Shown here: one piece after another, positions 24,231 through 34,100 of the stretch
How the letters are laid out: every line of letters begins with the position of its first letter
How positions within the stretch are numbered: position 1 is the stretch's first letter
Assembly (NCBI GenBank): GCA_002702725.1
Contig: PABE01000093.1
Location: forward strand, 1-37,302
Origin: Porticoccaceae bacterium
GTDB taxonomy: Bacteria; Pseudomonadota; Gammaproteobacteria; Pseudomonadales; Porticoccaceae
DNA length: 37,302 nucleotides
Direction: 5' to 3'
Program-made: the position numbers and the translations under genes
Notes under the pieces: model-generated
The model's database searches: none
What the model was told of the DNA's origin: nothing
Seen by the model: the letters and a program-made list of their open reading frames with translations, nothing else

Positions 24231-25622
24231 ATGCAGCGCCCCGACCTTCCGCCCCCGTCCCCTGCCCTGCCCGGGGACGAACGCGACATCTTCACCGTCT
24301 CGCGGCTCAACGCCGAGGCCCGCGACCTGCTGGAGAGCCGCTTTCCGCTGATCTGGGTCGAGGGGGAGTTGTCCAACCTGGCCCGGCCCGGCTCCGGCCA
24401 CTGGTACTTCAGCCTCAAGGACGCCCGCGCCCAGGTCGGCTGCGCCATGTTCCGCGGCCGCAACCGCCAGGTGCGCTTCCAGCCGCAGGAGGGCATGCAG
24501 GTGCTGGTGCGCGCCAGCGTCTCGTTGTACGAGGCCCGCGGCAACTACCAGCTGATCGTCGAACACATGGAGGAGGCCGGGGCCGGCGCCCTGCGCCGGG
24601 CCTTCGAGCAGTTGCGCGACAAACTGGACGCCGAGGGCCTGTTCGCCGAGGCGCACAAGCAGCCGCTGCCCGCCCTGCCGCGGCGCATCGGGGTGATCAC
24701 CTCCCCCACCGGCGCCGCCATCCGCGACATCCTGAGCGTCCTGGGCCGGCGCTTTCCCGCCATCCCGGTGCTGGTCTACCCGGTGCCGGTCCAGGGCGAG
24801 GGGGCGGGCGCGAAGATCGCCGAGGCGCTGGCCCTGGCCGACGCCCGCAAGGACTGCGATGTGCTGATTCTGGCCCGCGGCGGCGGCTCGCTGGAGGACC
24901 TGTGGGCCTTCAACGAGGAAATCGTCGCCCGCGCCATCCACGCCTGCCGGCTGCCGGTGGTAACGGGCGTGGGCCACGAGATCGACTTCACCATCGCCGA
25001 TTTCGTCGCCGACCGGCGGGCCCCCACCCCCTCGGTGGCCGCCGAGATGGTCAGCCCCAGCCAGGACGACTGGCGGCTGCGCCTGAAGGACCGGGAGCAG
25101 AAACTGACCCGGCGGATCACGCAACAGCTCGAACGCCGCCGCGAACGCCTGGGCTGGCTGGAACAGCGCCTGCAGCGCCAGCACCCGGGCCAGCGCCTGG
25201 CCCAGTGGAGCCAGCGCCTGGACGAACTGGAGGGCCGCCTGCAACGCAGCCAGCAGGCCCGCCTGCGCCACGCCCGCAGCCGGCTGAGCGAGCTGGCCGC
25301 CCGCCTGCACCGGCACAACCCGGTGCCGAGGCTGGAGGCGGCCCGTCAGCGCCAGACCGGACTGGCCCATCGTCTGCACCTGGCCATGCGCCACCAGCTG
25401 CAGCGCGACCGCGACCGCCTCACCGGCCTGATGCGCCAGCTCGACACCGTCAGCCCGCTGGCCACGCTGGAGCGCGGCTATGCCATCGTGCGCCTGGGGA
25501 AGGATGGCCATATCCTGAGATCGGTGGAAGGCGTGAAGGCGGGTGATAGCCTTGATGTGCGGCTGGCGCGCGGACGGCTGACCACAGAGGTCAAAACCGT
25601 CCACGGAGATGAAGATGCATGA
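24231..25622 (+). CDS. xseA: exodeoxyribonuclease VII large subunit
   Basis: 463 residues. With XseB it degrades single-stranded DNA to oligonucleotides. An N-terminal OB-fold (about 15-115, [22 protein letters not shown]) is followed by the catalytic domain with [32 protein letters not shown] and [13 protein letters not shown] long coiled coil rich in Arg/Gln/Leu (about 280-410) comes next, then the C-terminal LERGYAIV. I prefer ATG 24231 over a start 48 bases upstream because it matches the usual protein beginning. A TATGAT box ends just six bases before it, so the message may be leaderless. Confidence 0.95.
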   Translation: MQRPDLPPPSPALPGDERDIFTVSRLNAEARDLLESRFPLIWVEGELSNLARPGSGHWYFSLKDARAQVGCAMFRGRNRQVRFQPQEGMQVLVRASVSLYEARGNYQLIVEHMEEAGAGALRRAFEQLRDKLDAEGLFAEAHKQPLPALPRRIGVITSPTGAAIRDILSVLGRRFPAIPVLVYPVPVQGEGAGAKIAEALALADARKDCDVLILARGGGSLEDLWAFNEEIVARAIHACRLPVVTGVGHEIDFTIADFVADRRAPTPSVAAEMVSPSQDDWRLRLKDREQKLTRRITQQLERRRERLGWLEQRLQRQHPGQRLAQWSQRLDELEGRLQRSQQARLRHARSRLSELAARLHRHNPVPRLEAARQRQTGLAHRLHLAMRHQLQRDRDRLTGLMRQLDTVSPLATLERGYAIVRLGKDGHILRSVEGVKAGDSLDVRLARGRLTTEVKTVHGDEDA

Positions 25623-25673
25623 ATTCCATGTGCGGATCAGGTTGGCACCGTATGATCCGACAGGATCGCGGAT

Positions 25674-25703
25674 GTTGGGTTACGCCCTACGGGCTAACCC
25701 AAC
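25674..25703. repeat. REP-like palindrome A after xseA
   Basis: GTTGGGTTA...TAACCCAAC encloses the self-complementary GCCCTACGGGC, forming an almost complete 30-base hairpin. It is of the GGGTTACGCC class of dispersed repeats, and similar wording returns at 30033-30111. Confidence 0.75.
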
Positions 25704-25730
25704 CTACGTTTGACCACTGAAGTGAGGCAG

Positions 25731-25760
25731 GTCGGGTTGGCCTGAAAGGCGTAACCCGAC
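25731..25760. repeat. REP-like palindrome B after xseA
   Basis: GTCGGGTTGGCCTGAAAGGC followed by GTAACCCGAC folds into a hairpin related to palindrome A 28 bases upstream. The pair looks like a REP doublet between xseA and the M23 peptidase gene and may also end xseA transcription. Confidence 0.7.
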
Positions 25761-25829
25761 ACCCCCGCTGTGCGCAGCGCCAATCAGCGCTACCGTGCCC
25801 GGCAAACCCTTGGATACAATGTTCAGATA

Positions 25830-26654
25830 ATGCGCATATTCCTCTTGTTATTCAGCCTGCTGTTCAGCCAGGCCCTGTTCGCCGTCCAGCTGCCGAAGGC
25901 CGATCCGGTCCCCGGCGGGATGGCGGTCATCCCCCTGCCCGAACTGGCGGAGCCGCCGCGGGTGACCTTCAACGGCAACCGCACCCTGACCGTCCGGCAC
26001 GACAACCGCTGGCACGCCCTGGTCGGGCTGCCGCTCGGCCTGGAGCCGGGCGAACACCGGATACAGCTGGCAGACGACAGCGGCGACAAGCTGCCCATCG
26101 CCTTCACTGTCCAGCCCAAGGAGTACGAGGCCCAGTACATCACGCTCAAGAACAAGCGCCAGGTCAACCCCAACCCGGATGATCTCAAACGCATCCGCAG
26201 CGAAACCCCACGCATCCGCTCGGCACTGCGGACATTCAATTTCGCCGAGAATGTTCAGCTTGATTTCATCTGGCCGGTAGACGGCGAATTGAGCAGCCCC
26301 TTCGGTCTGCGCCGCTTCTTCAACCAGCAGCCGCGCAAGCCCCACAGCGGCCTGGATATCGCCGCGCCCGAGGGTACACCGATCCGCGCGCCCGCCTCCG
26401 GCCAGGTCATCGAGGTCGGTGATTTCTTCTTCAACGGCAACAGCGTGTTCATCGACCATGGCCAGGGCCTGGTGACCATGTACTGCCACATGCACCGCAT
26501 CGACGTGAAGACCGGCGACCGGATTGCCCAGGGCGACACCATCGGCACGGTCGGCAGTACCGGCCGGGTCACCGGCCCGCACCTGCACTGGGGCGTGAGC
26601 CTGAACGACGCCCGCATCGATCCCCTGCTGTTCCTCCCCACCCCTGCCCCCTGA
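25830..26654 (+). CDS. secreted M23 (LytM) peptidase
   Basis: 274 residues with a signal peptide (MRIFLLLFSLLFSQALFA). A beta-rich N-terminal region (about 20-120) precedes the M23 domain (about 150-265). Zinc ligands are visible as HSGLD (His and Asp) and HLHW, with YCHMH between. The full set suggests an active cell-wall endopeptidase that cuts peptidoglycan cross-links in the periplasm. There is no LysM domain. The ATG at 25830 is fixed by the signal peptide; no ribosome site is seen, and a TACAAT box lies 9 bases upstream. Confidence 0.9.
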   Translation: MRIFLLLFSLLFSQALFAVQLPKADPVPGGMAVIPLPELAEPPRVTFNGNRTLTVRHDNRWHALVGLPLGLEPGEHRIQLADDSGDKLPIAFTVQPKEYEAQYITLKNKRQVNPNPDDLKRIRSETPRIRSALRTFNFAENVQLDFIWPVDGELSSPFGLRRFFNQQPRKPHSGLDIAAPEGTPIRAPASGQVIEVGDFFFNGNSVFIDHGQGLVTMYCHMHRIDVKTGDRIAQGDTIGTVGSTGRVTGPHLHWGVSLNDARIDPLLFLPTPAP

Positions 26655-26784
26655 GCAGCGCGTCACGGTTCCCGCGGCCGATTGCCAGCGTGACTTTCCG
26701 CAGGGGAAATTCTTGACTAGACTGCTGTAGTAAGCATCCGCAAGGCGCAGGGATCATTCAGCGCCCCGTAGAGGGAGCGGTATC

Positions 26785-29700
26785 ATGTCCAGCAGTCTGT
26801 TCCGCACACCGCCGGGTTCCGCAGCCAGTCCGGAAGCGGCCGAACTGCGCTCCATCATCGACAATCTCACCGACGCCTATTACCGGACCAACATCGACGG
26901 CAGCATCCTGCTCGCCTCGCGCTCGGTGGAGGCCCTGAGCGGCTACCGGCCCGAAGAGATCATCGGCCGCAACATAACCGAGTTCTATCTGGATCCGGCT
27001 GCACGAACGGCATTTCTCCAGGCATTGGCCGACAACGGCGGCCAGGTCCAGGGCTACGAGGCCGGCCTGCGCAGAAAGGACGGTACCGAACTGTGGGTAT
27101 CCACCAGCGCCCATTTCATCTATGACGACGCGGGCAAGGTCGCCGGAATCGAAGGCACGGTACGCGACATCACCGAACGTCACCAGATCGAGGCGGCGCT
27201 GCGTGAGAGCCAACAGCGCTACAAGGCCCTGTTCGACAGCGCCGGCGATGCCATCTTCCTGCTGCAGAACGACCGTTTCATCGACTGCAACCCAATGACG
27301 TTGCGGATGTTCGGCTGTACCCGCGAGCAGATCCTCGACCAACCGCCGTATCGCTTCTCGCCCGAATACCAGCCAGACGGCAGGCTGTCGAAGGAAAAGG
27401 CGTTGGAGAAGATCAAGGCCGCCTTCGAGGGCACCCCCCAGAACTTCGACTGGATGCACATCAGGTACGACGGATCGCCATTCCATGCAGAGGTGACCCT
27501 GAACCGGGTCGATCTGAATGGAACATCCCATCTGCTGGCATCGGTTCGCGATGTCTCCGAACGCAAACGCATGGAGACCGCCCTGCAGCTCAGCCGCCGC
27601 AACCTGGCCGAGGCTCAGCGCATCGCCCATGTCGGCAGCTGGGACTGCGATATCGCCACCGAGCAGATGGAATGGTCCGACGAGATGTACCGCATCCACG
27701 GCCTGGAACCCGGCAGTCGCACGCCCGGCTACGAATTGCTGGCCGAGATCATCCATCCCGAGGACTGGCCGGGCGTGGAGGAGGCGATCAATGCCGCCGT
27801 CCGCGGTGAGTCGTGCCTGGACAGCGAATATCGCATCCAGCGCCCGAGCGGTGAAGTCCGCTACGTGTATGCACGCGGCGAACTTATCCGCGACCTGCAG
27901 GGGCAGCCGGTACAGATGGTGGGCACCATGCAGGACGTCACCGAGCACATCCAGTCCCTGGCCGCACTGAGATCCAGCGAGGAGCGCTTCCGCGATCTGG
28001 CCGAGAACATCAACGAGGTATTCTGGCTGGTATCACCGGACTGGCAGCAGGTCCACTACATCAGTCCGGCCTACGAAGCGGTCTGGGGCGCGAGCACGGA
28101 CTCGCTCTATGCCAGCCCCATGTCCTGGGCAGACAGAATTCACAGCGATGACCGGGACAGCATCAAGGCCTTCATGGACAACATCGATCTGGATCAGGAG
28201 GAAATCGGCTTCCCCGAGTTCCGCATCGTACGTCCAGACGGCGAGATACGCTGGATCTCCACGCGGGCCTATCCGGTGCGGGATCAGGAGGGACGGCCGG
28301 TGCGTGTGGCCGGCATCGCCGAGGACATCACCGAACGCCGGCAGGCCGAGGAGCAGCTGCGTCAGTCTGCGGTGGCCTTCGACAATACCGCTGAAGGTAT
28401 CCTGATCCTGGATACCGAACGCCGCATCCTGGCTGCAAACCGCGCCTTCACCGAACTGACCGGCTACAGCGAGGACGGCATCCGCCTGCAGACCCCGGAG
28501 CAGCTGGAACCGACACTGGACTCAGCGCCCGACAACGGCGTCGACTGGCAGACCGTGGAGCAGGCGCGCCGCTGGCAGGGCGAAGCGCTGCTGCGCCGCG
28601 CCAATGGCGAATTGTTCCCGGCCTGGCTGACGGTCAGCATGGTGCTCGACAGCAATGACCAACCCGCCAACTACGTCTACATCTTCTCCGACATCACCAC
28701 CATCAAGCGCTCGCAGGAGAAACTGGATTACCTGGCCCATCATGACCCGTTGACCGACCTGCCCAATCGGCTGCTGCTCAGCGCCCGCCTGGAACACGCC
28801 ATTCAGCATGCCCGGCGCGAGCACCATCAGATCGGGGTACTGTTCATCGACCTGGACCGGTTCAAGAACATCAACGACAGCCTGGGCCACAGCATGGGCG
28901 ACGAGATCCTTACAGAGTCGGCTCGCCGGCTAAGAGGCCTGCTGCGCGACGAGGACACCGTGGCCCGACTGGGCGGCGACGAGTTCATCGTCATCCTCGA
29001 CCAGGTCCGCCACAGTCAGGACGTGATCGCGCTGGCGGGGCGCATCATGGAACTGTTTCGCCAGCCCTTCGTCTCCGGCTTGCATACCCTGCACGTGACC
29101 GCCAGCATCGGCATCAGCATCTATCCCGAGGACGGCCGCGACACCGACACCCTGATCAAGAACGCAGATGCCGCCATGTACCGTGCCAAGGAACAGGGCC
29201 GGGACAACTTCCAGTTCTACACTCAGGAACTGACCAATACCGCGTTCGAGCGCATCCTGCTCGAGACCAGCCTGCGCCGGGCCCTGGACGAGGAGGACCT
29301 GGTGCTGCACTATCAGCCGCAGATCTCGCTGAGCGACGGACGCATCATCGGTGCCGAGGCCCTGATCCGCTGGAACCACCCGGACATGGGCCTGATCGCG
29401 CCCAACCGTTTCATCCCGCTGGCGGAGGAATCCGGGCTGATCGTCCCCATCGGCAACTGGGTGTTGCAAACCGCCTGTGAGCAGGCGCGCTACTGGCAGG
29501 ACATCGGCCTGCCGCTGGAAAAGATCGCGGTGAACATTTCCGGCGTCCAGGTACTGCGCAGCAATATCCTCGAAGCGGTCAAACGGGCACTGAACTACTC
29601 GCGCCTGGACGCGCAGAGCCTGGAACTGGAAATCACCGAAAGCACGCTGATGCACGAGGGCGGTCAGGCGATCACCTCGCTGGAATCACTGCGCACCATT

Positions 29701-30033
29701 GGTGTGGAACTGGCCATCGACGATTTCGGTACCGGCTATTCCTCGCTGAGCTATCTCAAGCGCCTGCCCATCGACCGGCTCAAGGTCGACCGCGCCTTCA
29801 TTCACGAGGCCGCCGTGGACAACAATGATGCAGCCATCATCCGCGCCATCATCGCCATGGGCCACAGCCTGCAGCTGAAGATCGTGGCCGAAGGCGTGGA
29901 AACCGAGCAGCAGAGCCAGTTCCTGCAGGAACTGGGTTGCGACGTGGCGCAGGGTTATTACTACGGACGGCCGGTGCCGGCGGAGGAGTTCGCGCGTCTG
30001 TTCAGCGCGGCTGAAAACGAACACGAATCGTAG
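26785..30033 (+). CDS. multi-PAS GGDEF-EAL cyclic-di-GMP protein
   Basis: 1082 residues, cytoplasmic, no membrane segment. About five PAS/PAC units fill 20-650, each closed by a DITER/DVSER/DVTEH-type PAC end. The diguanylate cyclase domain (about 655-820) has an intact GGDEF at 730-734. An RxxD inhibitory site (RDED, 721-724) lies five residues before it. The EAL phosphodiesterase domain (about 830-1075) has EAL at 858-860 and DDFGTG. Both activities could be functional, with PAS domains sensing redox or ligands; no haem or FAD site can be assigned by eye. The ribosome site GAGGGAG precedes the ATG. It stands alone and a REP-like palindrome follows. Confidence 0.95.
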   Translation: MSSSLFRTPPGSAASPEAAELRSIIDNLTDAYYRTNIDGSILLASRSVEALSGYRPEEIIGRNITEFYLDPAARTAFLQALADNGGQVQGYEAGLRRKDGTELWVSTSAHFIYDDAGKVAGIEGTVRDITERHQIEAALRESQQRYKALFDSAGDAIFLLQNDRFIDCNPMTLRMFGCTREQILDQPPYRFSPEYQPDGRLSKEKALEKIKAAFEGTPQNFDWMHIRYDGSPFHAEVTLNRVDLNGTSHLLASVRDVSERKRMETALQLSRRNLAEAQRIAHVGSWDCDIATEQMEWSDEMYRIHGLEPGSRTPGYELLAEIIHPEDWPGVEEAINAAVRGESCLDSEYRIQRPSGEVRYVYARGELIRDLQGQPVQMVGTMQDVTEHIQSLAALRSSEERFRDLAENINEVFWLVSPDWQQVHYISPAYEAVWGASTDSLYASPMSWADRIHSDDRDSIKAFMDNIDLDQEEIGFPEFRIVRPDGEIRWISTRAYPVRDQEGRPVRVAGIAEDITERRQAEEQLRQSAVAFDNTAEGILILDTERRILAANRAFTELTGYSEDGIRLQTPEQLEPTLDSAPDNGVDWQTVEQARRWQGEALLRRANGELFPAWLTVSMVLDSNDQPANYVYIFSDITTIKRSQEKLDYLAHHDPLTDLPNRLLLSARLEHAIQHARREHHQIGVLFIDLDRFKNINDSLGHSMGDEILTESARRLRGLLRDEDTVARLGGDEFIVILDQVRHSQDVIALAGRIMELFRQPFVSGLHTLHVTASIGISIYPEDGRDTDTLIKNADAAMYRAKEQGRDNFQFYTQELTNTAFERILLETSLRRALDEEDLVLHYQPQISLSDGRIIGAEALIRWNHPDMGLIAPNRFIPLAEESGLIVPIGNWVLQTACEQARYWQDIGLPLEKIAVNISGVQVLRSNILEAVKRALNYSRLDAQSLELEITESTLMHEGGQAITSLESLRTIGVELAIDDFGTGYSSLSYLKRLPIDRLKVDRAFIHEAAVDNNDAAIIRAIIAMGHSLQLKIVAEGVETEQQSQFLQELGCDVAQGYYYGRPVPAEEFARLFSAAENEHES

Positions 30034-30111
30034 GATGGGTGGAGCGAAGCGCAACCCATCATTCTCGGCCCGATGATGGGTTACGGCGGAAGACGCCTTC
30101 ACCCATCCTAC
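30033..30111. repeat. REP-like palindrome after the GGDEF-EAL gene
   Basis: GTAGGATGGGT at the left pairs with ACCCATCCTAC at the right, and an inner AACCCATCA/TGATGGGTT pair nests within it. The loop arms GGAGCGAAGCG and CGGCGGAAGACGCC are less regular. It separates the convergent GGDEF-EAL and dihydroorotate-dehydrogenase-like genes and could terminate both. Confidence 0.75.
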
Positions 30112-30115
30112 AATC

Positions 30116-31129
30116 TCACCGCCACACGCCGCGTGGCGAGGCGTGGCTCTCCAGCACCTTCACGTAATTGGCCCGCTCGTAGGCGGCCGGGTCGATGGCA
30201 TTGCGGTGACTGACGCAGCCACGCATCTGGCGGATCGAGCCATACTCGTGCTCTTCCATCCACTCCCGCATGCCCTGATGAATCCGGCCCAGTTCCCCGG
30301 GGCCCTGCTGCAGCAGCACGCTGCACAGCTGCACCACGTCGGCGCCGGCCATAATGGCCTTGAGGCTGTCGGCCGCGGTATGGAAGCCGCCACTCACTGC
30401 CAGGCCCAGTCGTGTACGACCATGCAGGATCGCCGCCCAGTGCATGCGCAACAGCGCCTCGTGCGGCGAGGACAGCGTCAGGCTGGGCACCACTTCGCGG
30501 GTCTCCAGATCGATGTCCGGCTGGTAGAAGCGGTTGAACAGGACCACACCGGCCGCGCCCGCCGCCTCCAGGCTGCCGACCAGGTGGCCGACCGAACTGA
30601 ACTGTGAGGAGAGCTTCATCGCCACCGGCAGGGACACCTGTTCGCGCACCGCGTGCAGCATTGCAACGTAGCGACTCTCCACCTCGGCCGCCGACTGACT
30701 GATGTCGGCAGCGACGTAATAGACGTTCAACTCCAGGGCGTCGGCGCCGGCCTCCTGCATCAAGCGGGCATAGCGCACCCAGCCGTCGTCGCTCACCCCG
30801 TTGAGGCTGGCGATCACGGGGATACCGAGCACCTCCTTGAGCCGGGACAGCTGCTCCAGGTAGGCGTCAACCTCGTTGATATAGCTGTCCGGCTGTGGCA
30901 GGAAGCTCTCGGCCTCGCCGAAACCGATCGCCTGTTCGTGCAGAAAGCGCGCGGTGGCCTCCTCGGCGTGCTGCACCTCCTCCTCGAACAGTGAATACAT
31001 GACCAGCGCGGCGGCGCCGGCATCCTCCAGCCGGCGGGCGCTGTCCAGGTCCCGCGACAGGGGCGAGGCCGAAGGCACCAGCGGGCTTGCGAGTTCCAGG
31101 CCCAGGTAATCCGTGCTCAGATCAACCAT
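30116..31129 (-). CDS. dihydroorotate dehydrogenase-like flavoprotein
   Basis: 337 residues, a FMN-binding TIM barrel of the PyrD-like kind. Visible blocks are LELASPLVPSASPLSRD (start of barrel), PVIASLNGVSDDGW, ALELNVYYV, PVAMKLSSQFSS, VLFNRFYQPDID and AVSGGFHTAADSLKAIMAGADVVQLCSVLL. The ATG at 31129 follows the nifJ stop after one base. Such a gene commonly follows nifJ, so it may serve PFOR rather than pyrimidine synthesis. The exact substrate is unknown, since the usual orotate-site wording is altered. Confidence 0.9.
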   Translation of the reverse strand: MVDLSTDYLGLELASPLVPSASPLSRDLDSARRLEDAGAAALVMYSLFEEEVQHAEEATARFLHEQAIGFGEAESFLPQPDSYINEVDAYLEQLSRLKEVLGIPVIASLNGVSDDGWVRYARLMQEAGADALELNVYYVAADISQSAAEVESRYVAMLHAVREQVSLPVAMKLSSQFSSVGHLVGSLEAAGAAGVVLFNRFYQPDIDLETREVVPSLTLSSPHEALLRMHWAAILHGRTRLGLAVSGGFHTAADSLKAIMAGADVVQLCSVLLQQGPGELGRIHQGMREWMEEHEYGSIRQMRGCVSHRNAIDPAAYERANYVKVLESHASPRGVWR

Positions 31130-31130
31130 C

Positions 31131-34100
31131 TCAATCCCCCCCCTCGGCGTCCTCATCCTGTTCGAAATCCGGCGACTCGGGCTCCTCCCAGGAGATTCCG
31201 GCCAGTTGCTTGTAGTGATGATAGCGTGCCAGCGCCTCTTCCTGTGACTGTTTCAGGAAGGCCTCGGCCGCATCCGGATGGGTGCGCCAGAGCATATTGA
31301 AGCGGGTCTCGGATTCAACATACCTGCGGTAAGGAATACTCGGCTCGCCGGAATCCAGATGCAGCGGATTCCTGCCTTCGGCGATCTTCCTGGGATCGTA
31401 GCGGAACAGGATCCAGTGACCGCTGTCCACCGCCAGCTGTTGCTGGCGGTGATTGTGCGACAGGTCCACACCGTGGGCGATGCAGGGCGAGTAGGCGATG
31501 ATCAGCGACGGCCCCGGATGGGCCTCGGCCTCGAGGAAGGCGCGCAGGGTGTGCACGTCCTTGGCACCGTAGGCCACATGGGCCACATAGACATTGTCGT
31601 AGGCCATGGCAAGCATGCCCAGATCCTTCTTCACCGCCGGTTTGCCGCCGGCGGAGAACTTGGCGACCGCGCCGCGCGGCGTGGCCTTGGAGGTCTGGCC
31701 GCCGGTGTTGGAGTAGACCTCGGTGTCCAGCACCAGGATGTTCACGTCACGTCCGGCCGCCAGCACATGGTCGAGGCCGCCGTAGCCGATGTCATAGGCC
31801 CAGCCGTCGCCGCCGATGATCCAGACACTCTTCTTCACCAGGTTCTCGGCCACCCGTTCCAGCTCGCGGGCGCGCGGGTCGTCGATGAGATCGAGTTGCC
31901 GGCGCAGCCTGGCCACCCGCTCGCGCTGTTCATGAATGCCGGCCTCGTCGGACTGGTCGGCATTGACGATCTCGGCCACCAGTTCCGTATCCAGTGCCGC
32001 GCCCAGGGCATGGATCAGGTCCAGGGCCTGTTGGCGCTGCTGGTCGATGGCCACCCGCATGCCGTAGCCGAACTCGGCATTGTCCTCGAACAGGGAATTG
32101 GACCAGGCCGGCCCGCGTCCCTCGCTGTTGGCCGCCCAGGGGGTGGTCGGCAGGTTGCCGCCATAGATGGAGGAGCAGCCGGTGGCGTTGGCCACCAGCA
32201 TGCGGTCGCCGAACAGCTGGCTGGCCAGCTTGATGTAGGGCGTCTCGCCGCAGCCCACGCAGGCACCGGAGAACTCGAACAGGGGCTGAAACAGCATCGA
32301 ACCCTTCAGGGTACTGACCTTGACCTCACGCCGGTCGTATTCGGGCAGTGAGAGGAAGAACTCCCAGTTCGCCTTTTCCGGCGCGCGCAGATCCTCAACA
32401 GGCGCCATGTTCAGCGCCTTGCGGCTGGCATTGGACTTGTCGCGGATGGGGCAGATGTCCACGCACAGACCACAGCCGGTACAGTCCTCCGGCGCGACCT
32501 GATAGGCGATATGATACCCCTGCGGATAGTCCTTGCCCTTGACCGGGGCCGACTTGAAGCCCGGCGGCGCGTCCTTGAGATATTCTTCGGGAAACAGCTT
32601 GCTGCGGATCACCCCGTGCGGACACACCAGCGGGCACTTGCCGCACTGGGTGCACAGGTCCGTCTCCCATACCGGTATCTCCAGCGCCAGGTTGCGTTTC
32701 TCATAGGCGGCCGTGCCCAGGGGAAAGGTGCCGTCACTGGGCATGAAGCTGACCGGCACCTCGTCACCCTTGCCGGCGATCAGTTTGGCAGTAAACCGCT
32801 GCACAAAATCAGGCGCCGTCCCGGCCACGGTGGCTGGACGCTCGAAGTCGCTGGTAGCCGTCTCCGGCACCGGCACTTCGTGCAGCTTCTCAAGCGCCAT
32901 GTCGATGGCGCGGAAGTTGAATTCAACGATGCGCGAGCCCTTCCTGCCGTAGGTCTTCTCCACTGCCTCCTTGATGGCGGCAATGGCCGCGTCGCGTTCC
33001 AGCACACCTGAGATGGCGAAGAAGCCGGTCTGCATGACGGTGTTGATGCGCGTGCCCATGCCGGCCTCCTGCGCCACGCGGTAGGCATCGATGCAGTGGA
33101 AGCGGATCTTTTTGTCGATCATCTGCTGCTGCAGCCGGCGCGGCAGACTGTCCCAGACCCGCTCCGGCGGCTCCGGGCTGTTGAGCAGGAACACCGCGCC
33201 CTCGGCGGCCTTGTCCAGCAGGTCGTAGCGCTCCAGAAACACCGGCTGATGACAGGCCACGAACTGGGCGCTGTCGTCATCGATCAGGTAAGTGGAACGA
33301 ATCGGCCGTGGACCGAAGCGCAGATGCGAGACCGTGACCGCGCCGGACTTCTTGGAGTCGTAGACGAAATAGCCCTGGGCATGGAGATCCGTCGACTCAC
33401 CGATGATCTTGATGGAGTTCTTGTTGGCGCTGACGGTGCCGTCCGAACCCAGGCCATAGAAGACCGCCTGCACCGCCTCCCGGTGGGCATCGGTGCGAAA
33501 GCCCGGATCCCAGTCCAGCGAGGTATGGCTGACATCATCGTGGATGCCGATGGTGAACAGATGCTTCGGCTCGGTTTTGTTGAGTTCGTCGAACACCGCC
33601 CGGACCATACCCGGGGTGAACTCCTTGGATGACAGACCGAAGCGGCCGCCGATCACCCGCGGCAGGGCAGTGAATTTGCCACCGCCGCCGCACTGATGCC
33701 GGGCCAGCGCGGCGATCACGTCCTTGTACAGGGGTTCGCCGTCGGCACCGGGCTCCTTGGTGCGATCGAGCACGGCAATGGATTTGACCGTCTGCGGCAG
33801 CGCGGCGATCAGCGCCTCAGGATCGAATGGGCGGTACAGCCGCACCCGCAGCACGCCCACCTTCTCGCCCTGGCCGGCGAGATAGTCCACGGTCTCCGAT
33901 ACCGTCTCGGCGCCCGACCCCATCAGCAGGATCACCCGTTCGGCATCCTCCGCACCCTGGTAGTCATACAGGTGATACTGACGGCCGGTCAGTTCGGCGA
34001 AGCGGTCCATGCACTCCTGCACGATGCCGGAAAAGGCATCATAGTAGGGGTTTACCGTCTCGCGGCCCTGGAAATACACATCCGGATTCTGCGAACTGCC

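Noticed and set aside
24144-25604. 486-codon open frame on the minus strand
   Set aside because: Antisense to xseA; the Gln/Ala-rich translation mirrors the xseA coiled coil.
26758-27948. 396-codon open frame on the minus strand
   Set aside because: Antisense to the PAS region of the GGDEF-EAL gene, with no ribosome site or recognisable domain.
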